A stretch of DNA of 64,000 bases from Elusimicrobium sp. An273 (GTDB lineage Bacteria > Elusimicrobiota > Elusimicrobia > Elusimicrobiales > Elusimicrobiaceae): assembly GCF_002159705.1 (NCBI RefSeq), contig NZ_NFJD01000002.1:186001-250000 (forward strand). The letters run 5' to 3'. The notes beneath the pieces were generated by a model, which searched no databases, was not told the origin of the DNA, and saw only the letters and a list, made by a program, of their open reading frames with translations. The translations under genes were made by a program, and so were the position numbers. This document shows, one piece after another, positions 16,268-25,159 of this stretch; the stretch's first letter is position 1, and every line of letters starts with the position of its first letter.

Positions 16268-17682
16268 TGTCTAACAAGTTAGCCGTAAAATGGGGACTTA
16301 TCATCGCCATTTTGCTGGGGTCTTTGTACCTGATTTACCCCAACTACAAGTGGTATTCCAAACCGCTGGCCGAGCGTGAAAAATTGGACACGCTGGGCGA
16401 ACGCCCCAAAAGAATGCTCAATTTGGGGTTGGATTTAAGAGGCGGCTCCAGTCTGCTTTTAGAGCTGGACGTTTCCAAATTAAGCGCCAAAGAACCGCTT
16501 AACGAAGCCATGGCCCGCGCGGTGGAAATCATCCGCAACCGCATTGACCAATACGGCTTGGCCGAAACCCAAATCACCCGCCAGGGCGATAAATGGATTA
16601 TGGTGCAGCTGCCGGGCGTTTCCAATCCGCAGCGCGCCGAAGAACTGATCGGCAAAACGGCCATGTTGGAATTCCGCATCGTTAAAAACGATACTTCCGC
16701 CGCCCAAAAAGCGCTGGAAAAAGTGGAATCCACCGAAAAACCGTTTGACGACAACGGCGTCCTCATCCCGGAAATTGCCAAACTGGTGCCGGAAGGCTAC
16801 CAGATTATGCGCAACAAAGAAGGCGGCTACAGCGTGGTAACCGATACGGCCCCCGTGACCGGAGCCGATTTGGAAAATGCCCGCGTGGTGATGATGGGCG
16901 AAAACGGCTACCCCGAAGTGGCGTTTACGTTTAACGCCGAAGGCAGCCGCAAATTCGGCCAGCTGACGGGCTCCAACATCGGCAAACAACTGGCCATCGT
17001 GTTGGACAACACCGTCCAGTCCGCCCCGGTGGTGCAATCCCGCATTACCAAAGACGGCCGCATCTCCGGTACGTTTACCCCCGAAGAAGCCCGCTCGCTT
17101 TCCATTGTGCTCAAAGCCGGCGCGCTGCCTGCCCCCGTCAAAGTAATTGAAAAGAAAACCATCGGCCCGACCTTGGGTGAAGACTCTATTAAATCGGGTC
17201 TGTCGGCCTCGTTCTACGCGCTGGTGATCATCTTGCTGTTTATGCTGGTGTACTACAAAGCCGCCGGCTTTATTGCAGATATCGCCCTGCTGCTGAACTT
17301 TGTATTTACCGTAGCCATCATGAGCTATTTCTCCGCCACGCTTACGCTGCCCGGCATTGCGGGTATGATCCTTTCGCTGGCGATGGCCATTGACGCCAAC
17401 GTGCTGATCATTGAACGCATGCGCGAAGAAAAACTCTTGGGCAAACCCGTGTACGAAATCATCAACTTGGGTTACGATAAAGCCTGGTCTGCCATTTTTG
17501 ACTCCAACATCACCACCATCATCGTGGGTGCGTGCTTGCTGCAGTTTGGCACCGGCCCGGTAAAAGGGTTCGCCGTCACGCTGATTATCGGCTTAACGGT
17601 CAGCTTGTTCACCGCCGTATTTATTACGCGCGCCATCTACGAGTTGATCCTTACTTCTAACACCAAGGAGATCAGTTTATGA
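16267..17682 (+). CDS. secD: Protein translocase subunit SecD
   Basis: SecD is an RND-family membrane protein that uses the proton gradient to pull exported proteins through SecYEG. The 471-residue protein has helix 1 (8-27), a periplasmic domain with the NLGLDLRGGSS motif (D1), and five C-terminal helices with AMAIDANVLIIERMREE (D4-type motif containing the conserved Asp). AGGAGG lies in the end of yajC. It overlaps secF by four bases. Confidence 0.97.
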   Translation: MSNKLAVKWGLIIAILLGSLYLIYPNYKWYSKPLAEREKLDTLGERPKRMLNLGLDLRGGSSLLLELDVSKLSAKEPLNEAMARAVEIIRNRIDQYGLAETQITRQGDKWIMVQLPGVSNPQRAEELIGKTAMLEFRIVKNDTSAAQKALEKVESTEKPFDDNGVLIPEIAKLVPEGYQIMRNKEGGYSVVTDTAPVTGADLENARVVMMGENGYPEVAFTFNAEGSRKFGQLTGSNIGKQLAIVLDNTVQSAPVVQSRITKDGRISGTFTPEEARSLSIVLKAGALPAPVKVIEKKTIGPTLGEDSIKSGLSASFYALVIILLFMLVYYKAAGFIADIALLLNFVFTVAIMSYFSATLTLPGIAGMILSLAMAIDANVLIIERMREEKLLGKPVYEIINLGYDKAWSAIFDSNITTIIVGACLLQFGTGPVKGFAVTLIIGLTVSLFTAVFITRAIYELILTSNTKEISL

Positions 17683-18695
17683 TGTTAAAGTTACTTCCTA
17701 AAACAAACATTGATTTCCTTAAATACAGAAAAGCTTATTACATTTTCTTCGCTCTGGTATTGTTGGGCGGGGTAATCTGCTTTTTTACCAAAGGATTCAA
17801 CATGGGCATTGATTTTACCGGCGGCACCATGGTGCAGGTAAAATTTGACGCCCCCGTAGAAATGAGCGCCATCCGCGAAGCGCTGTCCGCCACCGGCACC
17901 CAGTCGGAGCTGCAGTCCTTCGGGGATCACTCGTTCGCCATCAGCGAAAAAAGCACGTCCGATGAAGTGGGCGCCGTCCAAGCCCGTATTGAAAAAGCCT
18001 TGGATACGTTAAACGTCCCCTACACCGTACTGCTGACCAACTCCGTAGGCCCGGCCGTCGGCGAAAATATGACGGAAAGAGCCTTGTGGTCTATTTTGCT
18101 GTCTTTGGTGTTTATCATCATCTACGTGGCGTTTCGCTTCAGCAACATTTTGTGGGGCGTGTCGGGCGTAATTGCCTTGTTCCACGATTTGTTTGTCATG
18201 CTGTTTGCTTTCTCGCTTACCCAGCGCGAAATTGACCTGGTGGTCGTGGCGGCCTTCCTGACGGTGGCCGGTTTCTCCATCAACGACACCATCGTCATTT
18301 TTGACCGTATGCGCGAAAACATCCACCTGCATCCCAAACTGAAATTTGGCGAGCTTATCAACCTCTCCATCAACGAAACCCTCTCCCGCACCATTATTAC
18401 CACGCTGACGGTAATTTTTGCGGTTGTGGTGTTGTATCTGTTCGGCGGGGAAGTGATCAACTCGTTTGCGTTTGCCATGCTGGTGGGTTGTATTTCCGGC
18501 GTGTACAGCACCATCGCGCTGACGACTCCGCTGGTGTACACCTGGAGCCACGGGGAAATGAACGATGGCAGCAATTTAAACAAAACGGCTGCCAAGCTTT
18601 CTGCCCCGGTAAAACGCGAAGAAGCCGCGGCGGAAGGGTATGCGCCTAAAAAGACCGTAACCAAAATTAAACGCACGCGCAGAAACAGAAAATAA
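17679..18695 (+). CDS. secF: Protein translocase subunit SecF
   Basis: SecF is the partner of SecD. The 338-residue protein has helix 1 (about 17-35), the FNMGIDFTGGTMVQV motif, and five C-terminal helices with the family motif FSINDTIVIFDRMREN. A basic cytoplasmic tail (KIKRTRRNRK) ends the protein. It is translationally coupled to secD. Confidence 0.97.
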   Translation: MMLKLLPKTNIDFLKYRKAYYIFFALVLLGGVICFFTKGFNMGIDFTGGTMVQVKFDAPVEMSAIREALSATGTQSELQSFGDHSFAISEKSTSDEVGAVQARIEKALDTLNVPYTVLLTNSVGPAVGENMTERALWSILLSLVFIIIYVAFRFSNILWGVSGVIALFHDLFVMLFAFSLTQREIDLVVVAAFLTVAGFSINDTIVIFDRMRENIHLHPKLKFGELINLSINETLSRTIITTLTVIFAVVVLYLFGGEVINSFAFAMLVGCISGVYSTIALTTPLVYTWSHGEMNDGSNLNKTAAKLSAPVKREEAAAEGYAPKKTVTKIKRTRRNRK

Positions 18696-18701
18696 GTTTT
18701 A

Positions 18702-18736
18702 CGCAGGGCCTTTCCGCTTGGGAAGGCCCTGCCAAA
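18702..18736 (+). other. Strong hairpin after secF without T-run
   Basis: GCAGGGCCTTTCC and its near complement form a long stem in the 103-base gap between secF and the next gene. No T-run follows, so it may stabilise the secDF message or mark partial termination. Confidence 0.4.
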
Positions 18737-18798
18737 CGTTTTACACAACAGCCCCGCCGGGCGGGACTTTTCTGTAAGCCGTTTGAAAGGACATTGCT

Positions 18799-19434
18799 AT
18801 GCGAAAGATTAAACGTTTCAAAATCGCTTCCCGCCAGCGCGAAATTTTGCGCAAGCTGCTGCGTGAACTGCCCCTCTTGCGTCGGGCCGGTTTTACCAGC
18901 GAGGCGGAAGTAACGGCTTTTATTTTGGCTATTTTTAAATTGTTGGATCCCGGCGTGGTGTATGAATTTAACCAAGACGCCCACTGGGAACTGGACGACC
19001 AAAACGTTCTCTATAAAGAAATGTTCAGCGCCTGCGCCGTAACCTTGGGCGGGCAGCTGGAGCCTTTCTTAAACAATATCACCAATGAAGACCGCAAAAC
19101 GGCGGCGATGATTGTGATATTGGAATTTTTAAGAAGCGCGGTTACCTTCGTGGCGGAACTGGTAAAAGAGCAAGCCCAAAAAGAAGAATGCGAAACGCTG
19201 GACTTGCAATTTGTATATTTGCCCCCCTTTGGGGCGGCCGCCGCGCCAAAACTGCTGCGCGAAGCCGTACGCTTGGAGCCGGTGCTGGCGCAAAAGGCAT
19301 TGCCGGTGATTTTACAGAATTTAAACGCGGAGAAAATTGACCTCTCCGTAACGGCTGACGGAGAGCTAACCCCCCGCATCAGTACGGTATTTTTGGTGCC
19401 GTGGCAAAAAAGCCGCAAAAAAGGAAAGAAATAA
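18799..19434 (+). CDS. Protein of unknown function
   Basis: The 211-residue, mostly helical soluble protein has no family I can name. The first 35 residues are strongly basic (MRKIKRFKIASRQREILRK), suggesting nucleic-acid or membrane-surface contact. The middle contains amphipathic helices (TAAMIVILEFLRSAVTFVAE), and the end is Lys-rich (SRKKGKK). GAAAGGA precedes the ATG. Its stop shares one base with the start of the DUF374 acyltransferase (TAATG), so the two are coupled; a role linked to lipids or the envelope is a guess. Confidence 0.6.
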   Translation: MRKIKRFKIASRQREILRKLLRELPLLRRAGFTSEAEVTAFILAIFKLLDPGVVYEFNQDAHWELDDQNVLYKEMFSACAVTLGGQLEPFLNNITNEDRKTAAMIVILEFLRSAVTFVAELVKEQAQKEECETLDLQFVYLPPFGAAAAPKLLREAVRLEPVLAQKALPVILQNLNAEKIDLSVTADGELTPRISTVFLVPWQKSRKKGKK

Positions 19435-20126
19435 TGTTTAGACCCACTTCGCTTGAAAAGAAAAAAATATCCTGGAAGCACGTCATCGGTTCCACGCTGG
19501 CCTATTGGTACACCGTATTTTTGGGGTGGACGACGCGCATCTACTGGTTTAAATCCGAAGAGGCCCTGCGGTTTGAAAAAGAAGGGCAGAACTATATTTT
19601 TGCCGTATGGCACAACCAACAGCTGTTTTTGTTATATCCCTACCGGGGGCAGAAAATCTGTGCGCTGATCAGCTTAAGCGACGACGGAGAATACATCGCC
19701 CGCTGCCTGCCCAAATTCGGAATGAAAGCCGTGCGCGGCAGCACCACCCGCGGCGGCGTGCGCGCGCTGATTAAGCTTAAAAACATTGCCGAAGCCGGCT
19801 ACCACCCCATGCTCACGCCGGACGGCCCCCGCGGCCCCATTTACAAAGTGCAGCACGGCATTTTGTTTTTGGCGCTCAAAACGGGCTTGCCCATTATTCC
19901 GGTAGGAACGGCCTTGAGCCACAAAATAAAAGTGGGCTCATGGGATAAAATGCGCGTGCCGCTTCCGTTTGGAAAAACGGCCCTTACCTACGGAAAAGCC
20001 GTGTATGTAAAGTCAGACGCAGATATGGAAACCGCCGCTTTGGAACTGGAAAAACAGCTCAACTGGGCCACCGATCAATCGGAACGGTTTATTAATCATA
20101 AACCCTTTGACAACACCAAAGCGTAA
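19434..20126 (+). CDS. DUF374 lysophospholipid acyltransferase-like protein
   Basis: The 230-residue protein belongs to the LPLAT superfamily, DUF374 branch, which acylates lipid A-type or lysolipid acceptors at the inner membrane. Visible motifs are FAVWHNQQ (the family's WHG/R-like active-site region with the catalytic His), DDGEYIARC, RGSTTRGG (substrate-phosphate binding) and DGPRGP. Translation starts at the ATG at 19434, overlapping the previous gene by one base. The substrate is uncertain. Confidence 0.8.
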   Translation: MFRPTSLEKKKISWKHVIGSTLAYWYTVFLGWTTRIYWFKSEEALRFEKEGQNYIFAVWHNQQLFLLYPYRGQKICALISLSDDGEYIARCLPKFGMKAVRGSTTRGGVRALIKLKNIAEAGYHPMLTPDGPRGPIYKVQHGILFLALKTGLPIIPVGTALSHKIKVGSWDKMRVPLPFGKTALTYGKAVYVKSDADMETAALELEKQLNWATDQSERFINHKPFDNTKA

Positions 20127-20145
20127 TTTTTATCTCCCCATAAAA

Positions 20146-20176
20146 AACCCCGGCCTTAACGCCGGGGGTTTTTATT
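20146..20176. terminator. Bidirectional terminator
   Basis: An AACCCCGG/CCGGGG stem with A6 before and T5 after separates the acyltransferase gene from the convergent pilin remnant. Confidence 0.8.
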
Positions 20177-20186
20177 TACCAGCAAT

Positions 20187-20692
20187 TCAATACATGGGAT
20201 AGCGGCAGCCGTAAGTACCACAATTATCCGGCTCCCGCCCGGAAACGGCACGGCATATTTTTTTGGCTTCTTCCCGTACGGAAGCATCCCCAGATTCCAC
20301 ATTGCAAAAGTGTTTGCTTTGCAAAGAGGTGCCTACAAAATACGGATACCACATGTAATACAGGCCCTTTAACTTGCTGGGCATTTGAAAGCGGACATGA
20401 TCTTTTCCCACTACAATAATTTGAAGTAAAGAAGTTTGGGGAGGGGTTACGTCCAGCTCGTCCAGGCTATCCGGCATTTTCCCGGAAGCCATATAATACC
20501 GCTCTAAACTGCTCACTACAGCCGGGCGGCAACCTGCAGCTGCGTAAACCGAGCTTTCGCCGCGGCCAACTTGTACTGCGGCACCGCAACCGCCGCCAAA
20601 ATGCCGATAATCAGCACCACGACTAACAATTCTATCAGCGTAAATCCGCCGTTTTTAATGCCGAAGAAGGATTTTTGATAAACTTTGTTCAT
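20187..20692 (-). pseudogene. Frameshifted PilE-like prepilin
   Basis: The first 58 codons from the ATG at 20692 encode a perfect prepilin start ([22 protein letters not shown], then [22 protein letters not shown]) and end at a TAG near 20517. The remaining pilin sequence (SSLERYYMASGKMPDSLDELDV and a Cys-bearing C-terminus) continues in another frame. A one-base loss in CTGTAGTGAGC explains it. The second frame begins with GTG overlapping the TAG. There is no homopolymer at the site, so slippage-based phase variation is unlikely; a true mutation or a sequencing error are the alternatives. Confidence 0.75.
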
Positions 20693-20726
20693 ACGCAAAA
20701 TTTATCAAAAAAAAAAAACGAGTCAA
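20690..20726 (-). promoter_or_regulatory. Leaderless pilin promoter, second copy
   Basis: Identical to the cassette at 4988-5024: TTGACT, a 16-base spacer with T12, TAAATT, six bases, ATG. Confidence 0.6.
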
Positions 20727-20747
20727 GGCCCTTTTCCGCTAAGTCCT

Positions 20748-22298
20748 TTACTTGACCGCCGCAATGGGCTTCGGCCCGGCAGGCGGCGTTTCCGGCTGAT
20801 CGGTTATAAACAGCAAACACACGCTTCCTAAATTTCCGTATATGTTCAGATGTTTATTCCACTGGTCTGCCACTTTCCGCAATTTCCCTTCTTCGCAATT
20901 GGGCATAAAAACAAACGCATCTTTGTTGCGCGCCAGCACCCGTTCCCGTTCCTGCGGGTTCAAATGCACCAATTCCGTTACGTCTGCTTTCACGCCATAC
21001 ACTTTATGAATATAATAGCCGTACATGGCCGGCATGGCCCTGGGCGGAAAAGCCTCCACCGCCAAGACCATCACTTCACGTCCGCGGAAAAAATCATAAT
21101 AGAATTGGCTTACCAAGCGCGCCGGAAGCATCGTGGGATTAAGCAACGCTTTGCGCTGGATTGTAAACGTCCACACTTCCGCCACCAGTAACACCAGCAG
21201 CACCGCCCGGAAAAGATTGTTTTTCCGCACCACCCGTGCCGTAATAAGAGCCACCCATAAAAACAAAGCGGGCAAAATGGGGGTAAAATAACGGCCTATA
21301 AACAAAAACATCTTAAAAGAGATCAAAGACGTAACGGCCGCCACCGCCAGCACGGCGGTAAGCAGCAGAAGCCTTTCCCGCGCAAACGGGCACAAACGCC
21401 CCCGTACCCGCTGGAGAATCTGCCCGACTGCGCCCCCCGCCACCAACACGGCAAAAGCCGCAATACCCGTGCGGGAAAAAACAAAAAAACGCAGGCTGGA
21501 TTTGACCATATACCACGAGGCGTCCTGATTGGCCCACCAATTGTTTTCTTCAAAACGATGGATCTGCAGCTGGGCCAAAAAATTGGGAATAATCCACGGC
21601 AAAAACAAAAGGCCCGTAATGACGGGAAGCACAATAAACGGTTTCAGCTTTTGCTTGTAACGCCACGCCTGCAAAAACAGCAAAATATAAAATATGCCTA
21701 CTAACAAGGTGCCGAAATAGTGGCTCCAAGACAGGAACAAGGCCGCCAACGCATATTTGGCCCACAACGACGCAGCAATCCGTTTCCCGTGCCAAATTCT
21801 GCGCGAAATATCCAAAAACCAAAACGTAAGCAATACGGACAGGAACAACATCAGCGCATAGGCTCTGGCATGTTGGGAGTACAAAATCATATATTGATGG
21901 CACGCCAACAGCGACACAAAAATCAGCCGGGCCGTTTTGCCAAATCTTCTGGGAAACAGCCACCACCCGCACGCCAACGCCCCTACGCCTAAGATGACAC
22001 TCGGCAGCCGCAGCCAAAACTCCGGCCCGTACGGCATCCAATGATTATATACCCACAACAATACATTGTGCAGCGGCGGATGTACATCCGGCACAAGCCA
22101 ATTGCTCCAAATCCATCCCAGCGAAAGCACGGGATCCGAAGTAACGGCGGTAAACAGCTCGTCGTATTCAAACGACATGGAAAACAAGCTAAACCGGCAA
22201 ATTACCGCAGCGACAATGGCTACAAAAATACATCCCGTTAAAATAAAGCGCAGCACCTTATTTCGGGTAAGAAACGAATAAATCTTGGAAATACTCAT
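20748..22298 (-). CDS. Membrane glycosyltransferase, GT39/ArnT-like
   Basis: The 516-residue protein has about 10-12 hydrophobic helices and GT-C hallmarks: an acidic EYDE in the first periplasmic loop, DVHPPLHN and WLRLPS, and an SQHARAYALM motif near residue 145. Such enzymes transfer a sugar from a polyprenyl-phosphate donor to protein, lipid A or glycans on the periplasmic side. It is adjacent to a pilin remnant, so pilin or envelope glycosylation is possible. TTGCCT-N18-TACACT ends seven bases before the ATG, so the leader is at most one or two bases. Confidence 0.8.
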   Translation of the reverse strand: MSISKIYSFLTRNKVLRFILTGCIFVAIVAAVICRFSLFSMSFEYDELFTAVTSDPVLSLGWIWSNWLVPDVHPPLHNVLLWVYNHWMPYGPEFWLRLPSVILGVGALACGWWLFPRRFGKTARLIFVSLLACHQYMILYSQHARAYALMLFLSVLLTFWFLDISRRIWHGKRIAASLWAKYALAALFLSWSHYFGTLLVGIFYILLFLQAWRYKQKLKPFIVLPVITGLLFLPWIIPNFLAQLQIHRFEENNWWANQDASWYMVKSSLRFFVFSRTGIAAFAVLVAGGAVGQILQRVRGRLCPFARERLLLLTAVLAVAAVTSLISFKMFLFIGRYFTPILPALFLWVALITARVVRKNNLFRAVLLVLLVAEVWTFTIQRKALLNPTMLPARLVSQFYYDFFRGREVMVLAVEAFPPRAMPAMYGYYIHKVYGVKADVTELVHLNPQERERVLARNKDAFVFMPNCEEGKLRKVADQWNKHLNIYGNLGSVCLLFITDQPETPPAGPKPIAAVK

Positions 22299-22336
22299 AT
22301 GGTATAGTGTATGAAATTAGTTTTGCATTAGGCAAT

Positions 22337-22385
22337 GAAAAACCGCAAAAAACCCCGGTTTTTGCCCGGGGTTTTTGCGGTTTTG
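22337..22385 (-). terminator. Terminator of lon
   Basis: A long stem, AAAACCGCAAAAAACCCCGG with its complement, lies ten bases past the lon stop on the minus strand. Confidence 0.8.
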
Positions 22386-22394
22386 AAACATGTT

Positions 22395-24929
22395 TTATTT
22401 ACGTCTTGCGCCTTTGCGGCGGGCAGACGCCGTTTGGCGGGCCGAACGGCTTTTAGAGGCCTTTTTGGCGGTTTTTTTAGCCGGGCGGGCGGATTTCTTA
22501 GCCGCCGCTTTTTTTACCGTTTGGGCCGCCTTTTTATGTTTTTGGGCGCCGCGTTTTTTGGCATGGGCTTTCTTTTGCAGTTTGGCTTCAAACTCTTTCC
22601 AGCCTTCCAACGCAAGCGGCAAGACTTCGTCCATATGCTTGACGGGGATGAGCGTCATCTCTTTGCGCACCCGTTCCGGCACTTCGGAAACGTCCTTCTC
22701 GTTGGTGTGCGGGTAGAGAATCGTTTTGACCCCTTCGCGGTAGGCGGCCAGGAATTTTTCCTTAATTCCCCCCACCGGCAAAATGCGGCCCGTAATGGTT
22801 ACTTCGCCCGTCATCGCCAAGTGCTTTTTAACGGGCAGGCCCGTCAGCAAGCTGGTAAGGGCGGTCGTAATCACGCTTCCGGCAGACGGCCCATCCTTGG
22901 GCACGGCTCCTTCCGGGAAGTGAACGTGAAAGTCCGTCTTATCAAAATCAATCCCCTCGCCATAGCCGCGGCTGCGGGCATAGGTCAGGGCCGCACGGAC
23001 GGATTCCTTCATCACGTTGCCCAGCATACCCGTCAAAATCAGCTGGCCTTTGCCGGGCAGTTTGGTGGCTTCAATAGACAGGGTTTCCCCTCCCACGCTC
23101 GTCCACGCCAGGCCCGTAGCAATGCCTACGCCGTTTTCTTCCGTAGCGAAATTGGAATACTTGGGCACGCCCAAGAATTCGTGCAGGTTTTCCTTGGTGA
23201 CGGTTACCTTTTTGGCGCCGTCCACAATCATCTTGGAAGCTTTGCGGCACAGCGAGCCGATTTCCCGCTCCAGGTTGCGCACCCCGGCTTCGCGCACATA
23301 ATCGCGCATCAGCAGGGATACCGCATCGTACGTTACCTCAAGCTGGCCTTCCTTCAGGCCGTGCATTTTCATCTGCTTGGGCAAGAGGTATTTATCCACG
23401 ATGTCGTGTTTTTCGTACTCGGTGTAGCCGTCAAAGTCGATAATTTCCAAGCGGTCGCGAAGCGTGCTGGGAATATTGGCCAGCGAGTTGGCCGTCGTGA
23501 TAAACATCACTTTAGACACGTCAAACGGCACATCCAGGAAGTGGTCGGTAAATTCCTTGTTCTGCTCCGGATCCAACAGCTCCAAAAGCGCCGCGGCCGG
23601 ATCTCCGCGCCAGTCGGAACCCATTTTGTCGATTTCGTCGAGCAAAAACACCGGGTTGGAACTTTTGGCCTTGCTGATGCCCTGGATAATGCGCCCGGGC
23701 ATAGAGCCGATATAAGTGCGGCGGTGGCCGCGGATTTCACTTTCATCCCGCACGCCGCCCAGCGACATCCGCACAAACTTGCGCCCGATCGCCCGCGCAA
23801 TGGACTTGGCCAAAGACGTTTTCCCCACGCCCGGCGCACCGGCAAAGCACAGCACCGGCCCGCGCAGGGAATTGGTCAGCTTGCTGACCGCCAAGTATTC
23901 CAAAATACGTTCTTTCGGTTTTTCCAAGCCGAAGTGATCTTCGTCCAAAATCCGTTTGGCCTCTTTCAAGTCCAACACGTCTTCGGTCGTTTTGTTCCAC
24001 GGCATGTTCACCAGCCAGTCCAAATACGTGCGCGAAACCGTAGCCTCCGGCGAAAACGGCGCCATTTTGGACAACCGTTCTATTTCCTTTTCGGCCGCTT
24101 CTTTGGCGTGCGGCGGCAGGCCGTTCTTTTTTACTTTGGCCCGCAAGGAATCCAGTTCTTTCTGAAAATCATCCTTTTGGCTCAGCTCCTTTTGGATGGC
24201 TTTCATCTGCTCGTTTAAATAGTATTCTTTCTGGTTCTTTTCAATCTGAGCGCGCACCTTGGAGTGGATTTTTTCTTCCAGCCCCAAAATTTCCACTTCG
24301 CTGGTAATGAGCTTTAAGATTTTTTCCAAGCGGTCTTTAATGTGCACCGCTTCCAGAATTTCCTGCCGCTGGGAAGCTTTTACCAACATATTGGACGCCA
24401 CCGTGTCCGCCAGTTTGGACGGATCATTAATCTGGCGCAGGAACGACACCCCTTCCACCGCAATGCGGTGCGACACGCGGGCGTAGTGGTCAAACTCGTC
24501 TAACACTTTGCGCATTAAGGCCTGCACCACCGGGGAATCGTCTTCTTCTTCCTCAATATATTCCACCGTGGCAAACCACGAGCCCGCCACATCGTTCATT
24601 TCCAGCTTGGTTACGCGCGCACGGGCCAGGCCCTGCAGGAAAATCTTCATAGATCCGTCGGGCATCTTTAAATTCTGGGTGATTTGGGCAATCACGCCAA
24701 AATGGTAAATGTCGGATTCTTTGGGTTCTTCTATTTCCGCATTCTTCTGGGAAACCGCCAAAATATACTTTTCCGGCGTATTGAGCGCCAGCTCTACCGC
24801 CGCAATGGATTTTTCGCGGTCTACCGAAAGCGGAAGCGACATCCCCGGAAACATCACCACATCCCGAATGGCGACTGCCGGCACTACCGTCGGTAACGAA
24901 AGAGTTGTTCTTCTAATTTCTTCTGCCAT
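22395..24929 (-). CDS. lon: ATP-dependent protease Lon with Lys/Ala-rich C-terminal tail
   Basis: Lon degrades misfolded and regulatory proteins. The start at 24929 (AAGGGAG upstream) gives 844 residues. In order: N-terminal substrate domain (LPTVVPAVAIRDVVMFPGM), AAA+ ATPase with Walker A GAPGVGKTS and Walker B FLLDEIDKMG, and the Ser-Lys protease domain with PKDGPSAGS and a downstream catalytic Lys in GGIKEKFLAA. After the usual end, about 55 extra residues follow, very rich in Lys, Ala and Arg (PAKKTAKKASKSRSARQ), like histone H1 or AlgP tails. It is monocistronic. Confidence 0.95.
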   Translation of the reverse strand: MAEEIRRTTLSLPTVVPAVAIRDVVMFPGMSLPLSVDREKSIAAVELALNTPEKYILAVSQKNAEIEEPKESDIYHFGVIAQITQNLKMPDGSMKIFLQGLARARVTKLEMNDVAGSWFATVEYIEEEEDDSPVVQALMRKVLDEFDHYARVSHRIAVEGVSFLRQINDPSKLADTVASNMLVKASQRQEILEAVHIKDRLEKILKLITSEVEILGLEEKIHSKVRAQIEKNQKEYYLNEQMKAIQKELSQKDDFQKELDSLRAKVKKNGLPPHAKEAAEKEIERLSKMAPFSPEATVSRTYLDWLVNMPWNKTTEDVLDLKEAKRILDEDHFGLEKPKERILEYLAVSKLTNSLRGPVLCFAGAPGVGKTSLAKSIARAIGRKFVRMSLGGVRDESEIRGHRRTYIGSMPGRIIQGISKAKSSNPVFLLDEIDKMGSDWRGDPAAALLELLDPEQNKEFTDHFLDVPFDVSKVMFITTANSLANIPSTLRDRLEIIDFDGYTEYEKHDIVDKYLLPKQMKMHGLKEGQLEVTYDAVSLLMRDYVREAGVRNLEREIGSLCRKASKMIVDGAKKVTVTKENLHEFLGVPKYSNFATEENGVGIATGLAWTSVGGETLSIEATKLPGKGQLILTGMLGNVMKESVRAALTYARSRGYGEGIDFDKTDFHVHFPEGAVPKDGPSAGSVITTALTSLLTGLPVKKHLAMTGEVTITGRILPVGGIKEKFLAAYREGVKTILYPHTNEKDVSEVPERVRKEMTLIPVKHMDEVLPLALEGWKEFEAKLQKKAHAKKRGAQKHKKAAQTVKKAAAKKSARPAKKTAKKASKSRSARQTASARRKGARRK

Positions 24930-25005
24930 ATGTTCTCCCTTACTAAGTGGGTAAATCGTGTTTGTAAGAAGCAATTTTTAGGATCCCCTGCTGCTTAGTT
25001 TATAA

Positions 25006-25014
25006 ATTGTAGCA
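25006..25014 (-). promoter_or_regulatory. Extended -10 of lon
   Basis: TGCTACAAT on the minus strand gives a leader of about 70 bases. No CIRCE or other heat-shock operator was recognised. Confidence 0.5.
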
Positions 25015-25105
25015 AATTGTTTTAAAATTAGCAAATGTTTTGTTTGTCTGCTAGTTTTGAAAGGATTTTACCGCCTGTGTTTTTATTTTCCCCTTCTAAA
25101 AAAAC

Positions 25106-25138
25106 ACAAGGAACGAAATTTTTATTTCGTTCCTTGCG
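25106..25138 (-). terminator. Terminator of clpP
   Basis: CAAGGAACGAAAT and its complement around a TTTT loop form a 13-bp stem, with a T-run on the minus strand, 25 bases past the clpP stop. Confidence 0.85.
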
Positions 25139-25159
25139 TTCTAAAAAACCGCCAAAATG

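Noticed and set aside
20187..20516. Independent small gene downstream of the short pilin frame
   Set aside because: Its sequence is the natural continuation of the pilin body; a one-base frameshift explains both pieces.
22335..24218. 627-codon open frame on the plus strand inside lon
   Set aside because: It lies antisense to a complete, well conserved lon gene, has no Shine-Dalgarno, and its composition (His, Phe, Arg, Gly) is typical of the mirror of high-GC codons.
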